DNA of 8,689 nucleotides. It comes from Clostridiales bacterium. GTDB taxonomy: Bacteria; Bacillota; Clostridia; WRLR01. Where the stretch lies: positions 1-8,689 of the forward strand of contig JAISFK010000253.1 of the NCBI GenBank assembly GCA_031263625.1, written 5' to 3'. Of this stretch, positions 1 through 5,591 are shown one piece after another (position 1 is the stretch's first letter; the number at the start of each line of letters is the position of its first letter). The notes below the pieces were generated by a model. The model was not told where the DNA came from and searched no databases. It saw only the letters and a list, made by a program, of their open reading frames with translations. Position numbers and translations under genes: made by a program.

Positions 1-303
1 TCCCCGAAACTTGCGGAATTGGCGGCGGATGTGATGAAATGGAAAAAAACCACCACATACACCGTGCTGAAAAAGCTCTGCGGCAAGGGTATTTTCAAGA
101 ACGAGTACGCGCTTGTCACAGCTCTGGTGACCCGCGACGAGTTTTACGCCGGGCAGAGCGTAAAATATGTGGACGACACCTATGGCGGTAGCTTGCCGCG
201 ATTTATCGCGGCGTTCGCAAGCAGCCGAAAGCTCACCGGCAAGCAGGCGGAGGAAATCAAACGCCTGATTGACGAATACAGGGAGGGCGCTCGCGATGAC
301 TGA
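1..303 (+). CDS. BlaI/MecI-family transcriptional repressor, 5' end missing
   Basis: This is the C-terminal ~100 residues of a BlaI/MecI/CopY-type winged-helix repressor; the frame is open at base 1, so the gene begins outside the window. The visible part starts within the DNA-binding domain (SPKLAELAADVMKWKKTT, then TVLKKLCGKGIF, the recognition-helix region). It continues into the dimerisation part with the typical GGSLPRFIAAFASSRKLT and a C-terminal ELKRLIDE-like helix (EEIKRLIDEYREG). In this family the dimer represses its own operon and the adjacent sensor gene, and is inactivated by proteolysis after the sensor is triggered. The stop TGA (301-303) overlaps the start of the M56 peptidase gene by 8 bases, the usual coupled arrangement of such pairs. 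The target genes and signal cannot be told from here. Family assignment is firm; calling it a beta-lactamase regulator would be an over-reading. Confidence 0.88.
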   Translation, partial: SPKLAELAADVMKWKKTTTYTVLKKLCGKGIFKNEYALVTALVTRDEFYAGQSVKYVDDTYGGSLPRFIAAFASSRKLTGKQAEEIKRLIDEYREGARDD

Positions 304-341
304 CGTTTTTCTGACCGCGATGACTGACGTTTTTCTGACCG
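294..341 (+). repeat. Perfect 24-bp tandem duplication across the repressor/sensor gene junction
   Basis: Bases 294-317 and 318-341 are identical. Each copy holds the ATGACTGA overlap, so the start codon of the M56 gene is duplicated in frame (ATG at 296 and at 320) and the protein begins MTDVFLTA MTDVFLTV. Only the first copy is preceded by a Shine-Dalgarno-like GGGAGG (281-286, 9 bases upstream of 296). Being 24 bp, the duplication keeps the reading frame; the repressor stops inside the first copy and is unaffected. Confidence 0.95.
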
Positions 342-2557
342 TGCTGAATATGAGCGTCATGGCGGCGTTCGTCATTGCCGTCCTGTGCCTGGCGCGGCTC
401 GCGCTGCGAAAAATACGCGCTCCGAAATGGATAAGCTATGCGCTCTGGGGAGTGGCGGGATTCAATCTTGCTTGCCCGTTCAAGCTGGAAGGCGCGTTCA
501 GCTTGATCCCGTTTAATTCCGAGCCGATCCCGCGGGATATAGCAATGCAGGCAATTCCTCGCGTTGACAGCGGGATAAGCGTTATAGACAACGCCGTCAG
601 CAATTCCCTGCCCGCCGCGGCGCCCATGGCAAGCGCAAACCCATTGCAGGCGTGGATAGCGGTTGGCGCATGCGCATGGCTTGCCGGCGTCGCCGCAATG
701 CTCCTGTACGCCGCGATCTCATATGTTCGGCTGATTCGCCGCAAAGACAGCGCGGCGGCGCCGTTCGTCTACGGTTTTATCAAACCGAAAATTCACATTC
801 CGGTCGGACTGGCGGGGATGGCGGGGGAGGAATTGCGCTATGTCACGCTTCATGAGCAGACGCACATCAAGCGGCGCGATTACCTTGCAAAACCGGTCGC
901 GTTCGCGCTTCTGTGCGCGCATTGGTTCAACCCGCTTGCTTGGATAGCTTTTGCGTTGCTCTGCGCCGATATGGAGATGTCCTGCGACGAGCGCGTTTTG
1001 CGCGAATTGGGAATGGGCGTCAAAGCGGACTATTCGCAAACGCTCCTGTCGCTGTCAATGAACCGGCGGATATTCGGCGCGTCGCCGCTGGCGTTCGGGG
1101 AGAGCGGCATCAAGGAGCGGGTTAAGAATGTGCTGAATTTCCAGAAACCTGCCAAAATTGTCATATTTATGGCAGTAGTGCTTGCCGTTGGATTGGCGGC
1201 GGGTTTAACGCTGAGCCGGGCAGCGGACGCAGATGCAGACGCAGACGCAGACGCAAACGTCGCGCCTGTTCAGGCGACCATAAGTTACGAGGGCAAATCC
1301 TCGGCGATCGAGTTCGGCAACCGTGAAAAAATACCGTATGTCGAACGCGGCTCGACGATAAGCCTTAACTTCAGAGACGGTCTCCCCGAAACGATAAGCG
1401 TCATTGAGATCCGGGCCAACGCCGACGGTTCGCGCAAATACGGCTGGCGGACTGACAGGACGCTCGATGTGGAGTTGTCAGGCGGCAATCTCGTCACGTT
1501 TGCCGTAACGGAAAATTGGACGGACGCGCTCAGCTCAAACACCGCAGATTATAAAGCGGGTAGCTCGTTTAGATGGTATCGCGTTATCTGCGGCGAGGGC
1601 GAAAACGCGGTGGAATATGGTTTGTGGGTAAGAACCGACCCAGGCACAATTTTCCAAGCCCAGCCAACTATCGATACAAGCGCGCTTTCCGCGCTCAGAA
1701 CGCCTTACGTCGGCGACAACAGCGCGGTCGGGAAGATAGTGGGCGCTCTGCCGCCGCTGGACGATGCGCTGACGCAGCGGTTTTTCTCCGTGGGCGACGA
1801 CTACGGCACGGGATACGCTCCGCATACATTGACGCTCTATTACGAGCAGAACGGCGCGGAGAGGAATATCACCGCCCTGCCAAAAAACGCCGCGCTGCTG
1901 TTCGCCCTGATTGATAATCTGGAAGAGGTCAATTTCGCTTTCCGAAACACTCCGAGCGGCGGCGAGCTTGATAAGGCGGCATATGCTTCAAGGATAGCCG
2001 TCAGCGAAGATCAGGCCAGCGATTTTATCGGAAATTTTGGTCTTGCATGGGAAGATTTCCGAAACGACTTCGAGACGGCGGCGGCGGCCCTCACGCAGCC
2101 CGCGCAAGACGACGAAACGCCGTCGGAAGTCGCCGCGCCGCTTTATGATCCAAATTTTGCCTTTGAGAACAAAGAGGAGGCCATTCGAGAATTTGTGAGC
2201 GCGTTCTGCGCGCAAATTTCAATGGTTCAGCTCGTAACCTCGCCTGAAGAAGCGGCAAGCCAAATTCACAGGCATTACGCCGATTTCCTAACGCCGGAAC
2301 TGTTGGAAATATGGGCGGGCAGCCCTGACATTGCGCTCGGAAAAGCAGGCTCAAGCCCATGGCCTGACAGGATTGAAGTAACAGAGCTCGACAAATTTGG
2401 CGCAAACAACTGGACTGTTTACGGAAACATCATCTGGATTACAAGCGTTGAAGCCGTGAACGGCGGCGCGGAGGCTATCCAGCCCGTCATGCTCAAGCTT
2501 GCGGCGGCTGACGGCAACGGCTGGCGGATAAGCGAAGTCACACTCGTGAGCGATTGA
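296..2557 (+). CDS. M56-family (BlaR1-like) membrane metalloprotease/sensor with DUF4825-like and NTF2-like extracellular regions
   Basis: Integral-membrane zinc protease of the BlaR1/MecR1 type, 753 residues from ATG 296; this start has GGGAGG nine bases upstream and overlaps the repressor stop. Hydrophobic segments lie at about 13-33, 45-65, 119-142 and 288-307. Between the third and fourth is the peptidase: the HEXXH zinc site is HEQTH (186-190), followed by the DMEMSCDE motif whose E227 is the expected third zinc ligand. After the last membrane segment come an Ala-Asp repeat (310-321), a stretch with TPYVGDNSAVGKIV resembling DUF4825 (about 466-590), and a C-terminal NTF2-like region (from about 625, NKEEAIREFVSAF). 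Known BlaR1 proteins carry a penicillin-binding domain here; this one does not, so the ligand is probably not a beta-lactam. By family knowledge, signal sensing activates the cytosolic protease and relieves repression by the BlaI partner. Confidence 0.9.
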   Translation: MTDVFLTAMTDVFLTVLNMSVMAAFVIAVLCLARLALRKIRAPKWISYALWGVAGFNLACPFKLEGAFSLIPFNSEPIPRDIAMQAIPRVDSGISVIDNAVSNSLPAAAPMASANPLQAWIAVGACAWLAGVAAMLLYAAISYVRLIRRKDSAAAPFVYGFIKPKIHIPVGLAGMAGEELRYVTLHEQTHIKRRDYLAKPVAFALLCAHWFNPLAWIAFALLCADMEMSCDERVLRELGMGVKADYSQTLLSLSMNRRIFGASPLAFGESGIKERVKNVLNFQKPAKIVIFMAVVLAVGLAAGLTLSRAADADADADADANVAPVQATISYEGKSSAIEFGNREKIPYVERGSTISLNFRDGLPETISVIEIRANADGSRKYGWRTDRTLDVELSGGNLVTFAVTENWTDALSSNTADYKAGSSFRWYRVICGEGENAVEYGLWVRTDPGTIFQAQPTIDTSALSALRTPYVGDNSAVGKIVGALPPLDDALTQRFFSVGDDYGTGYAPHTLTLYYEQNGAERNITALPKNAALLFALIDNLEEVNFAFRNTPSGGELDKAAYASRIAVSEDQASDFIGNFGLAWEDFRNDFETAAAALTQPAQDDETPSEVAAPLYDPNFAFENKEEAIREFVSAFCAQISMVQLVTSPEEAASQIHRHYADFLTPELLEIWAGSPDIALGKAGSSPWPDRIEVTELDKFGANNWTVYGNIIWITSVEAVNGGAEAIQPVMLKLAAADGNGWRISEVTLVSD
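1223..1258 (+). repeat. Hexanucleotide tandem repeat (GCAGAC-like, six copies) coding for Ala-Asp
   Basis: Six consecutive hexamers (GCGGAC, GCAGAT, three GCAGAC, GCAAAC) lie in frame and encode alternating Ala-Asp residues directly after the fourth membrane segment of the M56 protein (residues 310-321). The tract gives an acidic, flexible juxtamembrane spacer. Such a repeat can gain or lose copies without shifting the frame. Confidence 0.9.
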
Positions 2558-2704
2558 AAATTCCGACGCATTCGCGGTCGGACAGAGGAAACGAGTATTA
2601 CTGACTCGCGTTTCGATGGTATAGACTGTTTCCGTGTCGATTTTTGCCGATAGCATAGGTTCGTTGCCTCCTCCGCACAATTCTGCTTTCGTAATGCCAA
2701 TTTG

Positions 2705-2744
2705 GCGCGCCATGCGGCCCCGTCCTAGCAGCCGCATGGCGCGC
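2705..2744. repeat. 14-bp perfect inverted repeat (strong GC hairpin) between convergent genes
   Basis: The arms GCGCGCCATGCGGC (2705-2718) and GCCGCATGGCGCGC (2731-2744) are exact reverse complements with a 12-base spacer. It lies 148 bases after the M56 stop and 140 bases beyond the stop of the converging AraC-GGDEF gene, where a bidirectional terminator would be expected. There is no T-tract on either side, so it may instead limit transcript decay from the 3' end or be part of a repeated element. The pairing is certain; the role is inferred. Confidence 0.8.
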
Positions 2745-2843
2745 ACTCTCCTATAATCACCTACAACCATATGATATGCTTTCCGCGCAATGAAATCAAC
2801 AGCCCGGATATGCGCGCGCCGCCCGACTGGCGCCCGAGCTGCC

Positions 2844-2865
2844 CCGCGCCCTGTCCGCGCCCTGT
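2844..2865. repeat. 11-bp tandem repeat, two copies, noncoding
   Basis: CCGCGCCCTGT occurs twice in a row (2844-2854 and 2855-2865), just beyond the stop codon of the - strand AraC-GGDEF gene, followed by the related TCGCGC. It is outside any supported gene, and its length is not a multiple of three. Confidence 0.85.
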
Positions 2866-2883
2866 TCGCGCTCGCGCCGCCTC

Positions 2884-3729
2884 CTATTCCTTGACCGCGC
2901 CGACGAATACGCTGACGCAGTCCTCCGACTGTCGCGCGCTCTCCACCGCGCTTGCCATGAGCTCCAGCGTTCTATGGTAGCTCAGAGCGCCATCCGGCAC
3001 GCGGCTTATGCCGACCCAAAGCGACAGCGGAATTTCCGAGTTTCCAGCCCTGACAGGTTCTCCGTTATGCTTCGTGACCTCTCGGGCGAGCGTTTTCGCA
3101 TCGTCAAGCGAATCGTATCCGGTAATCACGGCAAATTCATCCCCGCCGACGCGGAACAGCAGCATTTCGCCGGACAGTTCCCGCTCAATCCGCAGGAACG
3201 CCTCGGCAATGACTAAATCGCCGGTCGCGTGCCCGTGCTCTTTATTCACTTGGGCAAAATGCTTGATGTCAATGCTGAGGATGTAGGTGTTCGCCAGTTT
3301 TTTAAGCTCGTCATACAGCTCGCTGATATCAACAGGCTTTCTTTTTGACATTGTGAACCCTCCATTTTCAATTTGAGTCTTAAATCTTGGGAACAGCTCG
3401 TAAAATCGGTGCGTTTTGCGAAACTCTGACGGCGTAATCCCCCAAAGGCGTCTGAAGGCTCTTGTGAATACTTCCGGCGAGCCGTACTGATAATCAAGCG
3501 CAATCTCGGTCACGCTCTTTTCGCCTGACAGCAGCTCGCGTGATGCCTGGCTTAACCTTCTCTTGCCAATATACTCGCCGACAGGGCAATGGAATGCGTA
3601 CCGGAATAACTTTTGCAGCCCGGACGCCGAGCAATAAACCGCCGTGGCCAGGTCCTCCACTGATAATGGCTCGCACAGTTTTTCCTCAACGGCTTCCAAG
3701 GCCGCTGACAGAATGTAAATATTCCGCAA
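2884..3729 (-). CDS. AraC-type HTH regulator fused to a GGDEF domain
   Basis: A 281-residue two-domain protein. The start is taken as TTG 3729, because GAGGTGAGGA (3731-3740) lies directly upstream at good spacing; the frame extends to TTG 3852, but without a ribosome binding site. Residues about 8-107 are an AraC/XylS DNA-binding domain with two helix-turn-helix units (SVEDLATAVYCSASGLQKLF and SVTEIALDYQYGSPEVFTRAF, ending WGITPSEFRK). Residues 127-281 are GGDEF-like: ILSIDIKHFAQVNKEHGH..GD, then RVGGDEFAVI with GGDEF at 195-199. The signature residues are intact, so diguanylate cyclase activity is possible, but the domain is short and no RxxD inhibitory site is seen. AraC-like proteins with this C-terminal half are, as I recall, common in Clostridia, where the domain may serve as a signal-binding module. 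The gene converges on the M56 gene and diverges from the lipoprotein gene. Confidence 0.87.
   Translation of the reverse strand: MRNIYILSAALEAVEEKLCEPLSVEDLATAVYCSASGLQKLFRYAFHCPVGEYIGKRRLSQASRELLSGEKSVTEIALDYQYGSPEVFTRAFRRLWGITPSEFRKTHRFYELFPRFKTQIENGGFTMSKRKPVDISELYDELKKLANTYILSIDIKHFAQVNKEHGHATGDLVIAEAFLRIERELSGEMLLFRVGGDEFAVITGYDSLDDAKTLAREVTKHNGEPVRAGNSEIPLSLWVGISRVPDGALSYHRTLELMASAVESARQSEDCVSVFVGAVKE
3349..3363 (-). promoter_or_regulatory. Internal ribosome binding site and ATG before the GGDEF half
   Basis: Within the AraC-GGDEF gene, GGAGG (3359-3363 on the - strand) stands seven bases before an in-frame ATG (3349-3351). This is better than the signal of most genes in the window. 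Initiation here would give a free 155-residue protein (MSKRKPVDISELYDEL...) consisting only of the GGDEF domain. The site falls exactly at the interdomain boundary. GGAGGG codes for part of a Gly-Gly-Phe linker, so coincidence is possible. Confidence 0.5.
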
Positions 3730-3730
3730 G

Positions 3731-3740
3731 TCCTCACCTC
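3731..3740 (-). promoter_or_regulatory. Shine-Dalgarno sequence selecting the TTG start of the AraC-GGDEF gene
   Basis: The - strand reads GAGGTGAGGA then C then TTG (3729-3727). The GAGGTGA part matches the extended anti-Shine-Dalgarno complement, with seven bases between GAGG and the start codon. No ATG occurs in frame nearby, so this site decides the start. Confidence 0.75.
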
Positions 3741-3751
3741 TTTTCAAAGGG

Positions 3752-3778
3752 CAATATCGATATTGTGATTCAATTATA
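3752..3778 (-). promoter_or_regulatory. Putative promoter -10 with a perfect 14-bp palindromic operator for the AraC-GGDEF gene
   Basis: On the - strand TATAAT (3778-3773) is followed seven bases later by the perfect palindrome CAATATCGATATTG (3765-3752), then the ribosome binding site. Transcription would start at about the edge of the palindrome, a position where a bound protein would block or regulate initiation. No good -35 hexamer is seen at 16-18 bases, as is common for activator-dependent promoters. Autoregulation is inferred; AraC proteins usually bind direct repeats, so another dimeric regulator is equally possible. Confidence 0.5.
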
Positions 3779-3824
3779 ACGGTCGCTCCGATCTTGCGCT
3801 TGATTTTTTGGATACGTTTCAGCA

Positions 3825-3864
3825 AATGCAGATCAATGCAGATCAATGGCAATCAATGGCAGCG
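3825..3864. repeat. 10-bp tandem repeat, about four copies (two exact)
   Basis: AATGCAGATC occurs twice exactly (3825-3834, 3835-3844), followed by the variants AATGGCAATC and AATGGCAGCG. The repeat lies outside the preferred coding region of the AraC-GGDEF gene, upstream of its promoter, where copy number could alter spacing to upstream sites. The unit is not a multiple of three. Confidence 0.85.
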
Positions 3865-3875
3865 GCCAAGCAATT

Positions 3876-3900
3876 CGCCTTGCGGTTGAGCCGCTAGGCG
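3876..3900. repeat. Stem-loop in the divergent intergenic region
   Basis: CGCCTTGCGG and CCGCTAGGCG pair over nine of ten positions (one T-T mismatch) around the loop TTGAG. No T-run follows, so it is not a typical terminator; it could sit in a 5' leader of the lipoprotein transcript if transcription starts upstream. Confidence 0.55.
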
Positions 3901-4029
3901 TCTCGGTATCCTGCACGACAAGCCCGGCAGAATAGCGCGGAATAATGTGAAATGGGCTGAAAAGGGCCGAGGCGGAACAAAATAGGCCCAACTTGCCCCG
4001 AAATGGATTATAATGAATAAATGCGATAA

Positions 4030-5376
4030 ATGCGAATCAGCGCATGGCGGATAAATACGATGAATAAATATACGGAAATGGGGCAAATGAACTGCATGAA
4101 AATGAACCGCATGGGAATGGGCAGCATAAAAACAGATCGCGCGAAAGCGGGCGGCGCGAACGTGAGCATGAGCGGCGCGAAAGCGGGCGGCGCGAACATG
4201 GGCAACAACAAGAAGATGCGCGGCGCGAATACGGATGGCGAAAATGCGAATAGCGCGAATAGCGCGAACATGAACATGAGCGGCGCGGAAACAGGCGGCG
4301 CGAGCATGGGCGGCAAGAAGATGCGCGGCGCGAACATGGGCAGCGTTTGCGCGGCCTGCGCCCTGGCGCTCGCCTTGGCCCTCGCGCTGGCGCTCGCCAT
4401 GGCGCTGTCGTCGTGCGCCGGCCTGGCAGCCGGGAGCGGGGGCGGGGACGGAAACGGGGACGAAGATTCGGCGGGCGGGGGCGGCGGCGCGAACGCCGCG
4501 GATTCCGGCGAAATCGAAAAGCACAACGCGTATGTCGGCCTGTACAACGCCATAATCGACGACATCGACACGGTCGTCATGGACTACGCCGAATGTTTCG
4601 GCGATGAGGAAGCCGTGTACATAGAGGACGGCTTCAGCGGCTTTACCATGTATGGCGCGAACGTCGCGGAAAAGCTGGCCGACGCGGCGCCATACGCGGG
4701 CAAAAAGCCGGAGGAGCCGGACGCGGACGAGGCGCTGCGCGAGCTGGAGCCCGTCCTCGCCCGCTACGCCGCCGCGCTCGCGAACGCGAAAAAATACTAC
4801 GAGGACAAGAACTACGTGGACGACGGCTACAAAAAGGCGCAGGAATACCACGACATAATCATTGGCGAATACGGGCTCGTCTGGGAGAAGGCGGGCGCAT
4901 TTCTGGTGGCCGTGGACGCGATGCTGGAGGGGCAGGACGAGGAGCAGCTCGCCATATACGAGGAGTCGGGCCGTATGATCCACTATTACGCGCTCCTGTC
5001 CGTGATCGAGGCGCAGAATGTCAGCGCGTACCTGAGCGCGGGCGGCGTCACGGCCGCGAACATCCTGGACATAGACGCGGACGAGTACCGCCCGCTCTAC
5101 GACGCGTTCGTCGCCGCGTACAACGGGTACGACGAGCTTGTCGGGGGCGATTCGAGCGCTGGCAGGGACGAGGGCATAATATCGCTCATGAGGTTCAACG
5201 ACACGATGTCCGAGCTGAAAGCGAGCCTGTCGGAGCTCATGGAGCGCGTGCAGACGGGGCGCGAGTTCAGCGACACGGAGATCGAGTCCATCGCCGTCTT
5301 CACGGACGGCACGCCCGAACGGATCAGCGACCTCACGGGGCAGCTGCTGGGCAGCTACAACAGCGCCATTGTGTGA
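4030..5376 (+). CDS. DUF3829-family lipoprotein with an unusual repetitive N-terminal extension
   Basis: Predicted exported lipoprotein, 448 residues if translated from ATG 4030. The mature part matches DUF3829: EIEKHNAYVGLYNAIIDDID, EDKNYVDDGYKKAQEYHDII, RMIHYYALLSVIEAQN, NILDIDADEYRPLYDAF, a helical domain common in clostridial lipoproteins; its function is unknown to me. The signal peptide is VCAACALALAL...AMALSSC with lipobox LSSC; the lipidated Cys would be residue 129 (codon 4414-4416). After it comes a Gly/Ala/Asp-rich linker. The ~90 residues before the hydrophobic core are Met-, Asn-, Gly- and Ala-rich repeats. The start is uncertain: 17 in-frame Met codons precede Cys129. ATG 4306 (MGGKKMRGAN...) would give a normal 36-residue signal peptide; ATG 4060 has a weak GGCGGA eight bases upstream. 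No start has a strong ribosome binding site. The long open frame on the opposite strand is a high-GC shadow. Confidence 0.85.
   Translation: MRISAWRINTMNKYTEMGQMNCMKMNRMGMGSIKTDRAKAGGANVSMSGAKAGGANMGNNKKMRGANTDGENANSANSANMNMSGAETGGASMGGKKMRGANMGSVCAACALALALALALALAMALSSCAGLAAGSGGGDGNGDEDSAGGGGGANAADSGEIEKHNAYVGLYNAIIDDIDTVVMDYAECFGDEEAVYIEDGFSGFTMYGANVAEKLADAAPYAGKKPEEPDADEALRELEPVLARYAAALANAKKYYEDKNYVDDGYKKAQEYHDIIIGEYGLVWEKAGAFLVAVDAMLEGQDEEQLAIYEESGRMIHYYALLSVIEAQNVSAYLSAGGVTAANILDIDADEYRPLYDAFVAAYNGYDELVGGDSSAGRDEGIISLMRFNDTMSELKASLSELMERVQTGREFSDTEIESIAVFTDGTPERISDLTGQLLGSYNSAIV
4141..4335 (+). repeat. In-frame repeats encoding SGA-GGAN-MG-KKMRGAN units before the signal peptide
   Basis: A 21-bp sequence is exactly repeated at 4141-4161 and 4177-4197 (36-bp period). 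A longer unit of 20-21 codons recurs 108 bp apart: 4168-4230 (SGAKAGGANMGNNKKMRGAN) and 4276-4335 (SGAETGGASMGGKKMRGAN). The second copy contains the basic KKMRGAN that forms the n-region of the signal peptide, so the first looks like a duplicated n-region without the hydrophobic core. All periods are multiples of three. Confidence 0.85.
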
Positions 5377-5591
5377 CGCCATAAAAAGCGGGGGGGCAAC
5401 GGCCTGGCGGCACTGGGCGCGGCGGCCTGGCGCATTTGGGGTGGCAGACCGGCGGCGCTGGGCGCAGCGGAAATCAGACTAGCGGCACTGGGCGCGATGG
5501 CGCGGCGGCGCGCCGGAAATCAGCCTGGCGGCACTGGGCACGGCGAAAATCAGGCGAAAATCAGATTGGATGAAGCGGGGGCGGCGGCGAT
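5377..5591. other. Repeat-bearing spacer between the lipoprotein and CoA-transferase genes
   Basis: No gene or clear terminator was seen. The motif GCGGCACTGGGCGC occurs four times with at most one change (5407-5420, 5452-5465, 5482-5495, 5528-5541; the second and fourth each differ at one base). The shorter AAATCAG occurs four times (5471, 5517, 5547, 5558). A G-rich stretch (GGGGG, 5577-5581) ten bases before ATG 5592 may act as ribosome binding site for the next gene. Confidence 0.7.
5407..5564. repeat. Degenerate direct repeats (GCGGCACTGGGCGC ... AAATCAG)
   Basis: Four near-identical 14-mers start 45, 30 and 46 bases apart, several followed by AAATCAG. The arrangement looks like a decayed tandem array of roughly 45 bp rather than a CRISPR: the spacers are unequal and partly made of the same motif. 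Its function is unknown; it might be a regulator-binding cluster or slippage product. Confidence 0.75.

Larger units (their letters stand above)
2558..2883. other. Convergent intergenic region; possible remnant ORF start on the - strand
   Basis: This gap lies between two converging genes. It holds an imperfect stem-loop at 2588-2614 (arms GAAACGAGT and ACTCGCGTTTC, two-base bulge), the strong inverted repeat at 2705-2744, and an 11-bp tandem repeat at 2844-2865. Neither hairpin is followed by a run of T on either strand, so they are not clear intrinsic terminators. On the - strand there is an ATG at 2656 with GGAGGAGG (2667-2674) ten bases upstream. The frame opens MLSAKIDTETVYTIETRVSN and runs on antisense into the 3' end of the M56 gene, to 2351. 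The ribosome binding site looks real, the downstream protein does not; a truncated gene remnant is the best guess. I do not recognise the peptide. Confidence 0.45.
3730..4029. other. Divergent intergenic region between the AraC-GGDEF gene and the lipoprotein gene
   Basis: Besides the promoter/palindrome near 3752-3778, this region has a tandem 10-bp repeat (3825-3864), a stem-loop (3876-3900) and, towards the lipoprotein gene, a TATAAT (4009-4014) that could be its -10; no matching -35 hexamer is seen. Short ATG-rich sequence (ATAAATGCG-like, 4014-4035) leads into the lipoprotein frame. No coding potential was recognised, although the AraC-GGDEF frame stays open to 3852. Confidence 0.5.

Noticed and set aside
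296..2557. Calling the BlaI/M56 pair a beta-lactam resistance system
   Set aside because: The extracellular part lacks a penicillin-binding domain and no beta-lactamase or PBP2a gene is present; many clostridial pairs of this type respond to other signals.
2588..2614. Stem-loop considered as an intrinsic terminator of the M56 gene
   Set aside because: The stem has a bulge and no T-run follows on either strand.
2705..2744. Inverted repeat considered as the ends of an insertion sequence or miniature transposon
   Set aside because: The arms are only 12 bases apart, there is no transposase, and no target-site duplication is visible.
4060..4130. Met-rich stretch (MGQMNCMKMNRMGMG) considered as a copper-binding segment
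   Set aside because: It would lie before the signal peptide core and be removed on export, and it may not be translated. The Met codons more likely reflect repeated ATG-containing DNA.
3853..5382. Very long open frame (about 509 codons) on the - strand
   Set aside because: It lies opposite the DUF3829 lipoprotein gene, whose product has recognisable family motifs. The antisense product is an Ala/Arg/His/Val-rich string typical of high-GC shadow frames.
5407..5564. Repeats considered as a CRISPR array
   Set aside because: Copies are only 14 bp, spacing is irregular, spacers contain related sequence, and no cas gene is near.
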